In this document: in pieces, positions 15,902-23,396 of the stretch | Position numbering within the stretch: position 1 is the stretch's first letter | How the letters are laid out: each line of letters begins with the position of its first letter | Assembly: GCA_963579925.1 (NCBI GenBank) | Contig: CAUZJA010000014.1 | Location: 1 to 26,563 of the forward strand | Length of the DNA: 26,563 nucleotides | Direction of reading: 5' to 3' | DNA from: UBA1151 sp963579925 | GTDB taxonomy: Bacteria; Chloroflexota; Dehalococcoidia; Lucifugimonadales; Lucifugimonadaceae | Notes under the pieces: model-generated | What the model was told of the DNA's origin: nothing | The model's input: only the letters and a program-made list of their open reading frames with translations | Database searches by the model: none | Made by a program: the position numbers and the translations under genes

Positions 15902-16689
15902 CGACAGCAACTCTCGCGGTAAACGCGGGAGATGATCGGCTGCAAGACCGATTCAACAACCTGCGGCGGTGGAACATTGGTGTCGGACTATTGCATGCGG
16001 TGCAAGCGATTGCGATTCTTATACTCGCAAATGACTTCTCGCTGCCGGTTACGGCGACATTCATGATAGATGCACCGGGAGCAGCGCCCCCGCAACTGAC
16101 CGAATTGTTCTCGCCGAAGTTCGCCTATGGCGTTGCCGCGTTTTCGCTGATCTCTGCGGCGGCGCACTTCCTGATATCGATGCCCGGTGCATTCGACTGG
16201 TACAAGAGACAGCTCGGGCAGCGACGGAACTATGCACGATGGGCCGAGTATTCGCTGAGCGCATCGCTGATGATGGTGCTGATAGCGATGCTGCCGGGCA
16301 TCTCAGATATCGCTGCGCTGGGAGGGATCTTCGGTGTGAACGCGGCGATGATCCTGTTTGGCCTGCTGATGGAGAAGTATGAGGTTCCGGGAGCTCCCTC
16401 TTGGATCTCGTTTAATTTCGGGTCAATCATGGGGATAATCCCGTGGCTGCTGATCGGGATCTATATGGTCTCGCCGACTGTGGAAGCGAGCCCGCCGGTG
16501 TTCGTGTACGGCATCTTTATTTCGCTCTTCGTCTTCTTCAACATATTCGCCGTGAACATGTACTTGCAGTACCGCGGGATCGGACCGTGGCGAGACTATC
16601 TGTTCGGGGAGAAGAGCTACATAGTCTTGAGTCTGATAGCCAAATCGCTGCTGGCCTGGCAGGTGTTCTCAGGCACCCTGGCGGGTTGA
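15898..16689 (+). CDS. Heliorhodopsin
   Basis: 263 residues, seven membrane segments, the normal size for heliorhodopsins, which are retinal-binding light-sensitive proteins with the N-terminus in the cytoplasm and mostly without ion transport. Diagnostic residues: LRRWN and LLHAVQA in helix 1, RWAEYSLSASLMMVLIAML with counterion E117, FGVNAAMILFGLLME, and SLIAKSLLAWQVF with the retinal Schiff-base lysine K249 in helix 7. The function is probably signalling or regulation of partner proteins. It is the last intact gene of the operon, with ATG overlapping the SRPBCC stop. No retinal or carotenoid synthesis gene is in the window. Confidence 0.95.
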   Translation: MTTATLAVNAGDDRLQDRFNNLRRWNIGVGLLHAVQAIAILILANDFSLPVTATFMIDAPGAAPPQLTELFSPKFAYGVAAFSLISAAAHFLISMPGAFDWYKRQLGQRRNYARWAEYSLSASLMMVLIAMLPGISDIAALGGIFGVNAAMILFGLLMEKYEVPGAPSWISFNFGSIMGIIPWLLIGIYMVSPTVEASPPVFVYGIFISLFVFFNIFAVNMYLQYRGIGPWRDYLFGEKSYIVLSLIAKSLLAWQVFSGTLAG

Positions 16690-16691
16690 AC

Positions 16692-16722
16692 ATGGCTCAC
16701 TGGGTTGTGGTCTACGCCAAAC
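16692..16722 (+). pseudogene. 5' stump of the gene following heliorhodopsin, cut by an IS
   Basis: ATG 16692 lies two bases after the heliorhodopsin stop and opens MAHWVVVYAK; after ten codons the frame enters the IS6-like terminal repeat and stops at TAG 16731. The spacing matches the tight packing of this operon, so a further operon member was probably interrupted here. Ten residues are too few to name it. Confidence 0.45.
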
Positions 16723-17180
16723 GGTTCTGTTAGAACTCAGGGCATGAGCAGATTAACATCCTCTGAAATGAGTTGAGGAGTCGCCCATGCCTTCCCCGTA
16801 TTGCAGATTCGTATCCACCCAGAAAAGAAAAGGTCGAACCGCCCTAGGTTAGACATCTACTATTGTGGGCAGTGCAAACGTCGATTTAATGAGCGAACCG
16901 GAACGCCGTTCAACGATCTCTAGTTTCCGACAGATATCATGCTCCTTGCCGTTCTCTGGAGACTTCGCTACAAGCTGGGGTTCAGGGATGTCGCTGAGCT
17001 TCTCCTACAACGGGGATTCGAGGTAAGTTACGAGACTGTGCGGGTGTGGGAGTTCCGATTTTCCCCACTGGTAAGCGAGAACCATCGTGCCAGGCGACGG
17101 GGACAAGCAGACCGGCCCAGGTATCTGGGCGAGACGTATGTGAAGGTCAGCGGACGATGGTGCTATCTGTACGGGGCATT
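16723..17180 (+). mobile_element. IS6-family-like element, decayed left part
   Basis: Begins with the terminal repeat GGTTCTGTTAGAACTCAG (16723-16740), nearly the same as the ends of the complete copy at 18354-19299. The transposase frame is recognisable from YYCGQCKRRFNERTGTPFND through LAVLWRLRYKLGFRDVAELL to YVKVSGRWCYLYG, after which similarity stops at about 17180. A TAG at 16921-16923 replaces the CAG of the other copy, and the conserved DET has become GET. The right half and right terminal repeat are missing, so it is inactive. Confidence 0.85.
16939..17180 (+). pseudogene. IS6-like transposase fragment
   Basis: The open part after the nonsense codon matches residues of the intact-ended copy (LRYKLGFRDVAELLLQRGFE, then YETVRVWEFRFSPLV). 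The first catalytic aspartate is mutated (YLGETYVKV where the other copy has YLDETYVKV), and the second and third acidic residues are absent. Downstream of about 17180 the frame stays open to 17397 but no longer resembles a transposase. Confidence 0.8.
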
Positions 17181-17255
17181 TTGGCGTCTGGAGGCTGTGA
17201 GATTCCGGGGGAGTGGTTGGAGCGGCGAGAAGCATTGCCGATCAACGCGGACATC

Positions 17256-17282
17256 CCGTAGCGGCACATTTCATGTGCCCGG
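17256..17282 (+). repeat. Short hairpin repeat, copy 1 (CCGTAGCGGCACATTTCATG)
   Basis: A CCGTAG(C/G)GGCACAT ... TGTGCCCG/GTGCGCCCG hairpin recurs at 17937-17962. The two copies are direct repeats that bracket the degenerate zinc-ribbon sequence. Confidence 0.5.
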
Positions 17283-17483
17283 CTACCCATCCCATATGTG
17301 CATCCAATGCAATTGGTGCCATCCGCTCCTCGACACACCCCGCGTCTTCGCCGAAACTCGAACCATAGAGAACTGCGCAGCTCTCCAGAAGATGTAGCGA
17401 CAGGCCGATCGGCCCCGTCAGATATTCAAGTTACCGCTGACCCCGAAACTAGGCCAGTTCAAATTTCATACCCGATGGCGTTT

Positions 17484-17900
17484 CTATATCCAACGTCCAT
17501 CGGGGTCAGGAAGGGAACCCGCAGCACATACCGGCTGACGCCATCCTGAGGCACTCGAAGGACCACATGCTGGCAACGGCCCACCGTCTCGCTCTTCATG
17601 AGCGAGGATATACCGGTCGATCACCCTCGAAGCTCTGAGGAACGTCGTCCCCCCAACAACCCGGTAGGACCGGGAACATACCGGCCTAAGCCACGGATCC
17701 TTCGAGCACTTCGAGAGCCTCAGTACAGGCACCTCAAGATGGCAGAAGGAAACATGAGAGGCCAGCCGCCTCAGGCAACGAGGACAATACCGATCGCTCC
17801 CCAACGTGCATCCAACGCACTTGGGACATACCGCTCAGATTCTTCGATGGCAACGACCACCGAAGCACAAGGGCAACAATATTGCGGGTTCCATCACCAG
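17484..17900 (-). pseudogene. Degenerate zinc-ribbon array gene
   Basis: On the minus strand several spaced cysteine motifs follow each other: QYCCPC, RYV then (next frame) VCPKCVGC, DRYCPRCLRRLASHVSFC and RPVCSRSYR, with further RYV/RYI echoes. The RY-C-P-x-C units are what an array of short zinc ribbons would encode, but they are spread over two frames and several cysteines are lost. The repeated GGTATGT/GGTATAT codon run makes ATACCG appear five times on the plus strand (17528-17831), mostly next to small hairpins. I read it as a decayed gene; the product was never identified. Confidence 0.4.
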
Positions 17901-17936
17901 CTACCGTGGACCATCTGCCATGGAGGCACTTTGAAG

Positions 17937-17967
17937 CCGTAGGGGCACATGGCGTGCGCCCGTTTTT
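17937..17967 (+). terminator. Hairpin with T run; also copy 2 of the short hairpin repeat
   Basis: GGGGCAC / GTGCGCCC stem (one bulge) with a 5-base loop, followed directly by GTTTTT. It could act as a rho-independent terminator for plus-strand transcription, but no intact plus-strand gene ends nearby. It is a direct repeat of 17256-17282. Confidence 0.3.
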
Positions 17968-17976
17968 CTGATTTAT

Positions 17977-18131
17977 CCCCTCGCCCATTTGGGGAGAGGG
18001 CTAGGGTGAGGGGGCTACTCCGCTCCAGCACCCGCGCTAAATGCCCGTACGGCAGGTACTCCCCTCTCCCATATCGGGAGAGACGTGGGACGCGTAGAGG
18101 GTTCCCCGTTTATGCTAGATATTCCGATGCC
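17977..18131 (+). repeat. REP-like hairpins, including copy 2 of the 10981-11046 element
   Basis: A CCCCTCGCCCATTTGGGGAG hairpin at 17977-17997 with a following AGGGTGAGGGGG tail (about 18002-18014), and CTCTCCC/GGGAGAG at 18064-18082 followed by the core identical to 10990-11016. Such palindromes are typical intergenic REP-like elements. No coding potential; 18132-18303 shows nothing recognisable apart from weak similarity to the sequence after copy 1. Confidence 0.7.
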
Positions 18132-18303
18132 CAACACCAGCTAAATCGATACTACTGACGCTTGTGCATTATGGATCGTCCATCGACGAGTTCAGGATGC
18201 TGTCTAAGACTGCCTAGCCCACCAATCGAGTCAGAATCATCTTAGTCGAGTAGGTCGATTACGCCTGGAAATATTGATCCCCCAGGGAGAGTCCTGATGC
18301 CGT

Positions 18304-18353
18304 TGTGGACAATCCGTGGACATTTGGTGGTGTCGAAGGTGAGAATCGAACTG
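18304..18353 (-). repeat. Right arm of the 50-bp inverted repeat (tRNA-Leu 3' end, att-like)
   Basis: The reverse complement of 11257-11306 with one mismatch. It holds the T loop, acceptor end and CCA of the tRNA-Leu on the minus strand and stops exactly at the IS terminal repeat at 18354. The rest of the tRNA is not found beyond the IS, so either only the 3' end was copied or the IS caused a deletion. Confidence 0.75.
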
Positions 18354-19299
18354 GTTCTGTCAGAACTCAGGTCACGGATCGATTGTGGTCGAAGTTGAAC
18401 CACCAAGAGCCTTCAGGATCAGGCCGATAACTCGACCATTAGCGTCGACCATTTCATCCTGAAGATCTTTCGCCTTTCTGATGCCCTAACAGGCCGATCT
18501 TCCGATCGCTGAATCCTGAGGTAGTTCCGCAACTCGTCGAACGCGTTACAGAACCGACTCGCTGATTCGAATCTGCCGAACCCCAGCATCGGATAGTAGG
18601 GCTGCTTGATGTACCGATGATTCTGCTCCATCCGCTTGTTCAGATATTGACTGTGTCGATGCAACACCTTCCCGCCCAACAATCCATCAAATGGCCTTCC
18701 TATATGCAGGATACTTGTCCATGGTCATGCGTAAAGGCCGCTTATCCTCGCTGTCGACTAAACGACGCAAGAACTGTTGAGCTGAGTACCTATCGCGTTT
18801 GTCACTAAGCATCGAGTCAAGCAGGTTGCCGTCTCGATCTATGCCCCGGTACAGGGAGCACCATCGTCCGCTGACTTTCACATACGTTTCATCCAGGTAC
18901 CAGGAACGGCCGGCATGTCCTTGTCGCCTGGCACGAAGTTTTGTACCCACTAGAGGCCCAAAGCGGAACTCCCAGTTACGGATAGTCTCGTAGCTGATCT
19001 CGAATCCTCGTTGGAGGAGCTGCTCGGCGACGTCCCGAATACCGAGCTTGTAACGCAATCCCCAGAGCACTGCCACGAGCACGACGTTTGTCGGAAACTG
19101 CAGATCGTTGAACGGTGTGCCCGTTCGCTGGTTGAACTGTATCCTGCATGAGTTACAGAAATAGATCCGATAACCCAGAGATGTTCGTCGACGCCGTTTC
19201 GCGACAGATTCAGACCGGCAATGCGGACACGACATCAGCAACTCCTCATCTTGTTTCAGACGATGCTACCTTCACTGAAAACTGAGTTCTGACAGAATC
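18354..19299 (-). mobile_element. IS6-family-like insertion sequence with both ends
   Basis: 946 bp. Terminal inverted repeats are GGTTCTGTCAGAACTCAG at 18354-18371 and its complement CTGAGTTCTGACAGAATC at 19282-19299 (one mismatch). Length, ends and a DDE transposase with an N-terminal zinc ribbon fit the IS6 family. I find no matching 8-bp target duplication, so the flanks have probably been rearranged. The transposase is frameshifted. Confidence 0.88.
18419..19235 (-). pseudogene. IS6-like transposase, frameshifted
   Basis: ATG 19235 has GAGGAG 6 bp upstream. The first frame (to the stop at 18687) carries a zinc ribbon (CPHC and CNSC), the helix-turn-helix region, the first catalytic aspartate in YLDETYVKVSGRW and the second in MTMDKYPAY. 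The last part, with the catalytic glutamate in YLNKRMEQNHRYIKQPY and the helical tail GFGRFESASRFCNAFDEL, is in another frame (18419-18682). No slippery heptamer is evident at the junction, so I take this as an inactivating frameshift rather than programmed frameshifting. Confidence 0.85.
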
Positions 19300-19331
19300 G
19301 TCGATGCCGATCTCATCGAAGCCACAAGTAG

Positions 19332-19502
19332 GGTGATTCGTTGGCGCGTGATCCCGCCGCCGTGCTGGAGGATGTGATTGACGGGCGCGTATCGGTTGCG
19401 GCGGCGCGGGATGAGTATGGCGTTGTGTTGGACGCATCAGGGGACGCGGTTGATGTGGCTTCAACTGCTACGTTGAGAAACGAGATCGCGGGCGAGCGGT
19501 GA
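19332..19502 (+). pseudogene. 3' stump of a hydantoinase B/oxoprolinase gene
   Basis: 57 codons read DSLARDPAAVLEDVIDGRVS, then VAAARDEYGVVLDASGDAVD and a final LRNEIAGER before TGA. This is the characteristic C-terminus of hydantoinase B / N-methylhydantoinase proteins (DP..V..DV.DG.VS...A...YGVV). The preceding codon is a stop and the IS ends 32 bp upstream, so everything 5' of this has been lost. From 19503 to 19752 I see nothing recognisable. Confidence 0.75.
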
Positions 19503-19752
19503 TCACGCCGCTGATCCCGATCGGTGCGCGCTAGCTGCCTGCCGGAGGCACTGGTCCTCGATGATACGGAATCGATGACCGTATGTTTTAGATCCTTAGA
19601 CTACGGCCCGGAGCGGCCTTCGCCCAGGATGAAACCGCGTCTTTCTGATGTTCGCGGCGAATCTAACGCTAGAGAGGTACGTTCTGTAGCGGCATGAGCA
19701 GCCGGGTACCCACAAGCCCCCCCGCTACGTCATTAGCCGGCCAACGTGGATG

Positions 19753-21411
19753 CTACGCGGGCATCCCTGGCAACTTCGTTCCGGGTACGTCTGTGCGGAG
19801 TTTGTAGACGGATGTGCGGGCGGTGACGAAGATGGTCTGGCGGTCGGGGTCTCCGAAGGCGAGGTTTGCGGGGAGTTCTGGTAGCGCGATCATGCCGAGG
19901 TGCGTGCCATCGGGCTCGAACACCCAGATGCTTCGGGGACCGGTGCAGAGGATGCGACCTGCTTCGTCTACCTTCATGCCATCAGGGACGCCGCCAAGCT
20001 CGTCGCGTGAGCGGAATACGCCAGGGTACTTCTCGAACGTACCTTCTGCTGGTACATACGGCATATCGGCCAGGAAACGCGGGTTGCTGAGAGTGCCATC
20101 GGGGGCTGCATCGTAGGCGTGGAGGTGTGGGTCGGGGCGGGAGTTTGTTGCGTATAGGATGCTCTCGTCCGGTGAGAATGCGAGGCCATTGGGGTGGTTC
20201 ATATCCTTGGCGGCCACGGAGAGTGCGCCGTCCGGGCTGAGCCTGAATATTGCTGAGTAGCCCAGTTCACGCTCGTCTTCAGGGATCAGCTCTTGCGGGT
20301 CGGTGAAGTAGATATCGCCGCTGGAGTGAGTCACAACGTCGTTGCTGCGGTTTAGTCGGGCGCCTTCGAAGCGGTCGGCAAGGAGGGTGATTTCACCATC
20401 GTCTTCCATTCGGACGATTTGCTGAGCGTCTTGCTGCGCGTAGACAACGTTTCCGTCCAGATCGAACGTGGCTCCGTTGGTACCGCCGGAGTTTTCACGG
20501 ATGACAGATTTGTAGCCTGTCATGAGATCTATGACGTAGTGAATTCGAGCGTCAACGTCTGAAACGAACAGTTTGCCGGTGGGGTGCCAGAGTGGTCCTT
20601 CAGTGAATGTGAAGCCGGTCGCGACCAGTTCGATGGCGCCTGTTTTGAAGTCGCTCATTCCACTCACAGGCCAATTCTCTTTCTTACTTTCCCTAATTGG
20701 GATCGGAGCAGGCTTCCGGGCGAATCCCACAATATGAGGACGCACCGGATACAGGCCATTGCCGAACTCTGTCGTTTCAATCAACTCAAGCGCGCTGGCT
20801 TTTATGGCCGCAATGGTATTTCGATTGGGGTGGCAGCCCTCAAAACAGGTTCGCCAGAGTGGCATTGAGATGTCCTGGAATATGCCGCGCAGTCGGCCCT
20901 TCCCACGCACGTGTTCCATGAACCGGAACTCGCCACCAGGACGAAGTAGTCGCGCCACTTCGTTGATCACGTCTGCCTGGTCATCAACGCTGCAAAGAAC
21001 CAGTGTGCCAACGATGGTGTCGAACGACTCATCCTCGAACGGCATATTGGTGGCGGGTGCGACGGACGATGCGATGGTCATCCCAAGTTTGGTTGCTTTT
21101 GCCGTGAGCTTTCGCAACATGAAGGGGTTGGGGTCGGTGACCGTTAGTTGAGCGCCCTGCTTTATGTCTTCTGAGTAGTACGGCAGGTTGGCGCCTGTAC
21201 CTGCGCCAATCTCAAGTACGTCACCGGTTGCACGCCCTGCAACGTACTCTCGATGAGGCTTAAATACGCCGCGCTCAGATGCGGCGAGGGCGGGATCATA
21301 GATGGCAGCGAAGATACGCTGTGTGAACGCGGGCATGAGGCGAGTTTGGACTGCTTCTGCTGTGTGGTCAATTGCCGCGGGTTTGGAGGCTGCGCAATCT
21401 CGCCATTTCAT
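19753..21411 (-). CDS. Class I methyltransferase joined in frame to an SMP-30/gluconolactonase-like domain
   Basis: One frame of 552 residues. Residues about 20-240 are a SAM methyltransferase: motif I VLEIGAGTGANLPYYS (65-80), FDTIVGTLVLCSVDD, and VARLLRPGGEFRFMEHV. From M252 (ATG 20658) to the end is a six-bladed SMP-30 lactonase: FTEGPLWHPTGKLFVSDV (metal ligand E), NHPNGLAFSPDESILYATNS and GVPDGMKVDEAGRIL (D). The two are usually separate proteins; a 20-residue linker without a stop joins them. The second half may also be started internally at 20658. ATG 21411 is my choice, as the longer frame runs into the divergent gene; ATG 21336 is an alternative. Confidence 0.8.
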   Translation of the reverse strand: MKWRDCAASKPAAIDHTAEAVQTRLMPAFTQRIFAAIYDPALAASERGVFKPHREYVAGRATGDVLEIGAGTGANLPYYSEDIKQGAQLTVTDPNPFMLRKLTAKATKLGMTIASSVAPATNMPFEDESFDTIVGTLVLCSVDDQADVINEVARLLRPGGEFRFMEHVRGKGRLRGIFQDISMPLWRTCFEGCHPNRNTIAAIKASALELIETTEFGNGLYPVRPHIVGFARKPAPIPIRESKKENWPVSGMSDFKTGAIELVATGFTFTEGPLWHPTGKLFVSDVDARIHYVIDLMTGYKSVIRENSGGTNGATFDLDGNVVYAQQDAQQIVRMEDDGEITLLADRFEGARLNRSNDVVTHSSGDIYFTDPQELIPEDERELGYSAIFRLSPDGALSVAAKDMNHPNGLAFSPDESILYATNSRPDPHLHAYDAAPDGTLSNPRFLADMPYVPAEGTFEKYPGVFRSRDELGGVPDGMKVDEAGRILCTGPRSIWVFEPDGTHLGMIALPELPANLAFGDPDRQTIFVTARTSVYKLRTDVPGTKLPGMPA

Positions 21412-21508
21412 TTCGCTGCACCAGATGCCAGAATAGTCACCACACTCACTGCCGGGTGCAGATCGACTGCACCGGTGGATTGGCACGGCAGGTCTAAAGA
21501 GTTCAAAT

Positions 21509-22216
21509 ATGGAAAACGAAGAAAAAGATCCTCGCGCTGAATACGTGATGCAGAACACAGAGGTTGTGCGGCCGCCCAAGCAATCGCTGGCGACTTTTGG
21601 CACGACGATCATTCGATACCACATGCTCAGCGCTCCGATTTATGCCGACATTGACGGCCTTGGCGGTGCCAATGAGACGGTCATTCGCAACGGCACTGTT
21701 CGCGCCAACAAACCTGAAGTAGTCACGCCTTACTACCTTGCGCGAGCCGAAGGTTTTGGCGACTCCGCTTCGGAGTTCCTTGAGGAGATCACGCGCATGT
21801 ACGGCGCAAACTCCCCCGGGCTGATGTACGAATACCAGAACGAGTTTGGCGGCACGGAGATTGTTTCTGGCAACCCTGACGAAGTCGCCAAGCGCATTGA
21901 AGAGCGGTTGGACAAGGAAGATCGGCAGCTAGAAGCCGTAATCAAGGGTGTGGATGATCACTGGGACCTTTCACTGCTCAAGTTCATCTTTGATCTGACG
22001 AATCAGTCCGTGCAGGGCAACGTCAACGACTTGAACTCGCGTGGTCTGCTTGATCCGCAAAACGACGTGCCGCGTGCGGCGCATGTACGCATCGAGAAGA
22101 TGCTGGCAGAGGCAAGTCGTGGCGAGCGCGATCCTTCTGAGGTTCATCGAGAGCTGGATCGCTGGGGTCTTTTCGACGTCTATGAGGACCGGTTTCTGGC
22201 GCTTTTCAGGCCCTAG
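21509..22216 (+). CDS. Conserved-looking protein of unknown function
   Basis: 235 residues, soluble, acidic, no cysteine and no signal peptide. I do not recognise a family. The N-terminal third is strand-rich (SLATFGTTIIRYHMLSAPIY, VRANKPEVVTPYYLARAEGF), and the remainder mostly helical and charged, ending in RELDRWGLFDVYEDRFLALF. The codon use is like that of its neighbours and the frame is clean, so it is surely a gene. It is divergent from the methyltransferase/SMP-30 gene (97 bp) and 147 bp before the peroxiredoxin. Confidence 0.75.
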   Translation: MENEEKDPRAEYVMQNTEVVRPPKQSLATFGTTIIRYHMLSAPIYADIDGLGGANETVIRNGTVRANKPEVVTPYYLARAEGFGDSASEFLEEITRMYGANSPGLMYEYQNEFGGTEIVSGNPDEVAKRIEERLDKEDRQLEAVIKGVDDHWDLSLLKFIFDLTNQSVQGNVNDLNSRGLLDPQNDVPRAAHVRIEKMLAEASRGERDPSEVHRELDRWGLFDVYEDRFLALFRP

Positions 22217-22265
22217 TCGTTGAGTTCAACCTCACTTATGTGTGAGCTGACCAGACGCCGAGCAC

Positions 22266-22293
22266 TTGACTTTTGTTACCGCATGAATAACCT
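22266..22293 (+). promoter_or_regulatory. Candidate promoter of the peroxiredoxin gene
   Basis: TTGACT (22266-22271) and TAACCT (22288-22293) with a 16-bp spacer, about 70 bp before the start codon. The only clear sigma-70-like pair in this gap; not proven. Confidence 0.35.
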
Positions 22294-22363
22294 TCGAGAT
22301 TCCATAAGTTGCTAACGGCGCCACATTTATTTGGCAGCGCACAAGATCAGGGAGACCACAAAA

Positions 22364-22999
22364 ATGGCAATCAGACTAGGGAGTCAAGTTCCTAACTTTC
22401 AGCAGGACTCCACCGAGGGCCAGCTAGATTTCTACGAATTCCTTGGCGATAGCTGGGGCATTCTTTTCTCACACCCGGCCGACTTCACGCCGGTTTGCAC
22501 CACTGAGTTGGGCGCTGTTGCCGGACTCAAGGGCGAATGGGACAAGCGCAACGTGAAGGTGCTGGGCCTCAGTGTTGACCCGCCAGACTCGCACATGGGC
22601 TGGGCGAAGGATATTGAAGAGACTCAGGGCAACGCTCTGAACTTCCCACTGGTTGCTGATGCTGATCGCAGCGTCTCAACGGCTTACGACATGCTGGATG
22701 GTGATGAGGCAGTAACCGCGACGGTGCGCTCAGTCTTCATCATTGACCCCAAAAAGAATCTGCGACTCTCTCTCACGTACCCGCCATCAACCGGCCGGAA
22801 CTTTGCAGAGATTCTCCGGACGATCGACTCGCTTCAGCTCACGGACTCCCACAAGGTGGCAACCCCGGCGAACTGGCGCGATGGCGAAGACGTGGTGATT
22901 CTGCCAACAGTCTCTAACGAAGATGCCGATGCCATGTTCCCGAAGGGCTACAAAGCGGTGAAGCCTTACCTCCGGGTGACGCCTCAGCCGAACAAGTAA
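22364..22999 (+). CDS. Peroxiredoxin, 1-Cys (Prx6) type
   Basis: 211 residues. Reduces hydrogen peroxide and organic hydroperoxides in the cytosol. The peroxidatic cysteine is C45 in DFTPVCTTELG; KVLGLSVDPPDSHMGWAKDI and NFPLVADADRSVSTAYDML follow, and the extended C-terminal domain (VATPANWRDGEDVVILPTVS) is the Prx6 hallmark. No resolving cysteine is seen, consistent with the 1-Cys type. ATG 22364 has an AGGGAG site 9 bp upstream; an upstream in-frame start at 22331 lacks this. A strong terminator follows 23 bp after the stop. Confidence 0.95.
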   Translation: MAIRLGSQVPNFQQDSTEGQLDFYEFLGDSWGILFSHPADFTPVCTTELGAVAGLKGEWDKRNVKVLGLSVDPPDSHMGWAKDIEETQGNALNFPLVADADRSVSTAYDMLDGDEAVTATVRSVFIIDPKKNLRLSLTYPPSTGRNFAEILRTIDSLQLTDSHKVATPANWRDGEDVVILPTVSNEDADAMFPKGYKAVKPYLRVTPQPNK

Positions 23000-23022
23000 G
23001 CCATACGGGTTTCATCGAGTTC

Positions 23023-23064
23023 AAAAAGAGAAGACCCCGCCGGTTGGCGGGGTCTTCTCTTTTT
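23023..23064. terminator. Rho-independent terminator of the peroxiredoxin gene
   Basis: A perfect 19-bp stem (AAAAAGAGAAGACCCCGCC and its complement) with a GGTT loop, ending in TTTTT. Because both arms carry the A/T run it can terminate in both directions. From 23065 to 23390 I see no gene or other element that I can support. Confidence 0.95.
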
Positions 23065-23396
23065 AACTTTCTCCAAAGCTCGACTTTTGACGTGCGCGAG
23101 CACATCAATACAGTTGCTCCTGTTCAATCTTTGTTCTGGCTGTGGTCCATCAGCAAATTACCACTCCCTCGAGTGTCGAAAAATCGTCGTATCACCGTGG
23201 CTCAGACCCCCACGGTGGTAGGGCTTTGGCACTATGTCCGGGATTACCAATTCCAGCTACGGTTTATCCAGTAAATCAAGCAGTGCCCACTCAACACTGC
23301 ACAAACGAAAGAGACACAGTCCCGCCCCCGACAGGGGGTGCCCGGGCTGAGAAGCGTGGGAATTTGGCAGACTTCATTCCGGAAACCGCTCGATGA

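Noticed and set aside
16939..17397. 152-codon ORF as an intact gene
   Set aside because: Its first half is a transposase fragment after a nonsense codon and its second half is non-homologous read-on sequence.
17526..17834. Repeated ACATACCG/ATATACCG with hairpins, considered as a CRISPR array
   Set aside because: Spacing is irregular (82, 68, 109 and 41 bp), repeats are under 10 bp, and no cas genes are near; the zinc-ribbon codon pattern explains it better.
18682..18690. Programmed ribosomal frameshift in the IS transposase
   Set aside because: No slippery A/T heptamer or following strong structure is seen at the junction and the other copy is plainly dead, so decay is the simpler reading.
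21412..21624. Extended N-terminus of the methyltransferase frame
   Set aside because: It overlaps the divergent 235-aa gene, has Cys/Ser-rich non-domain sequence and no RBS.
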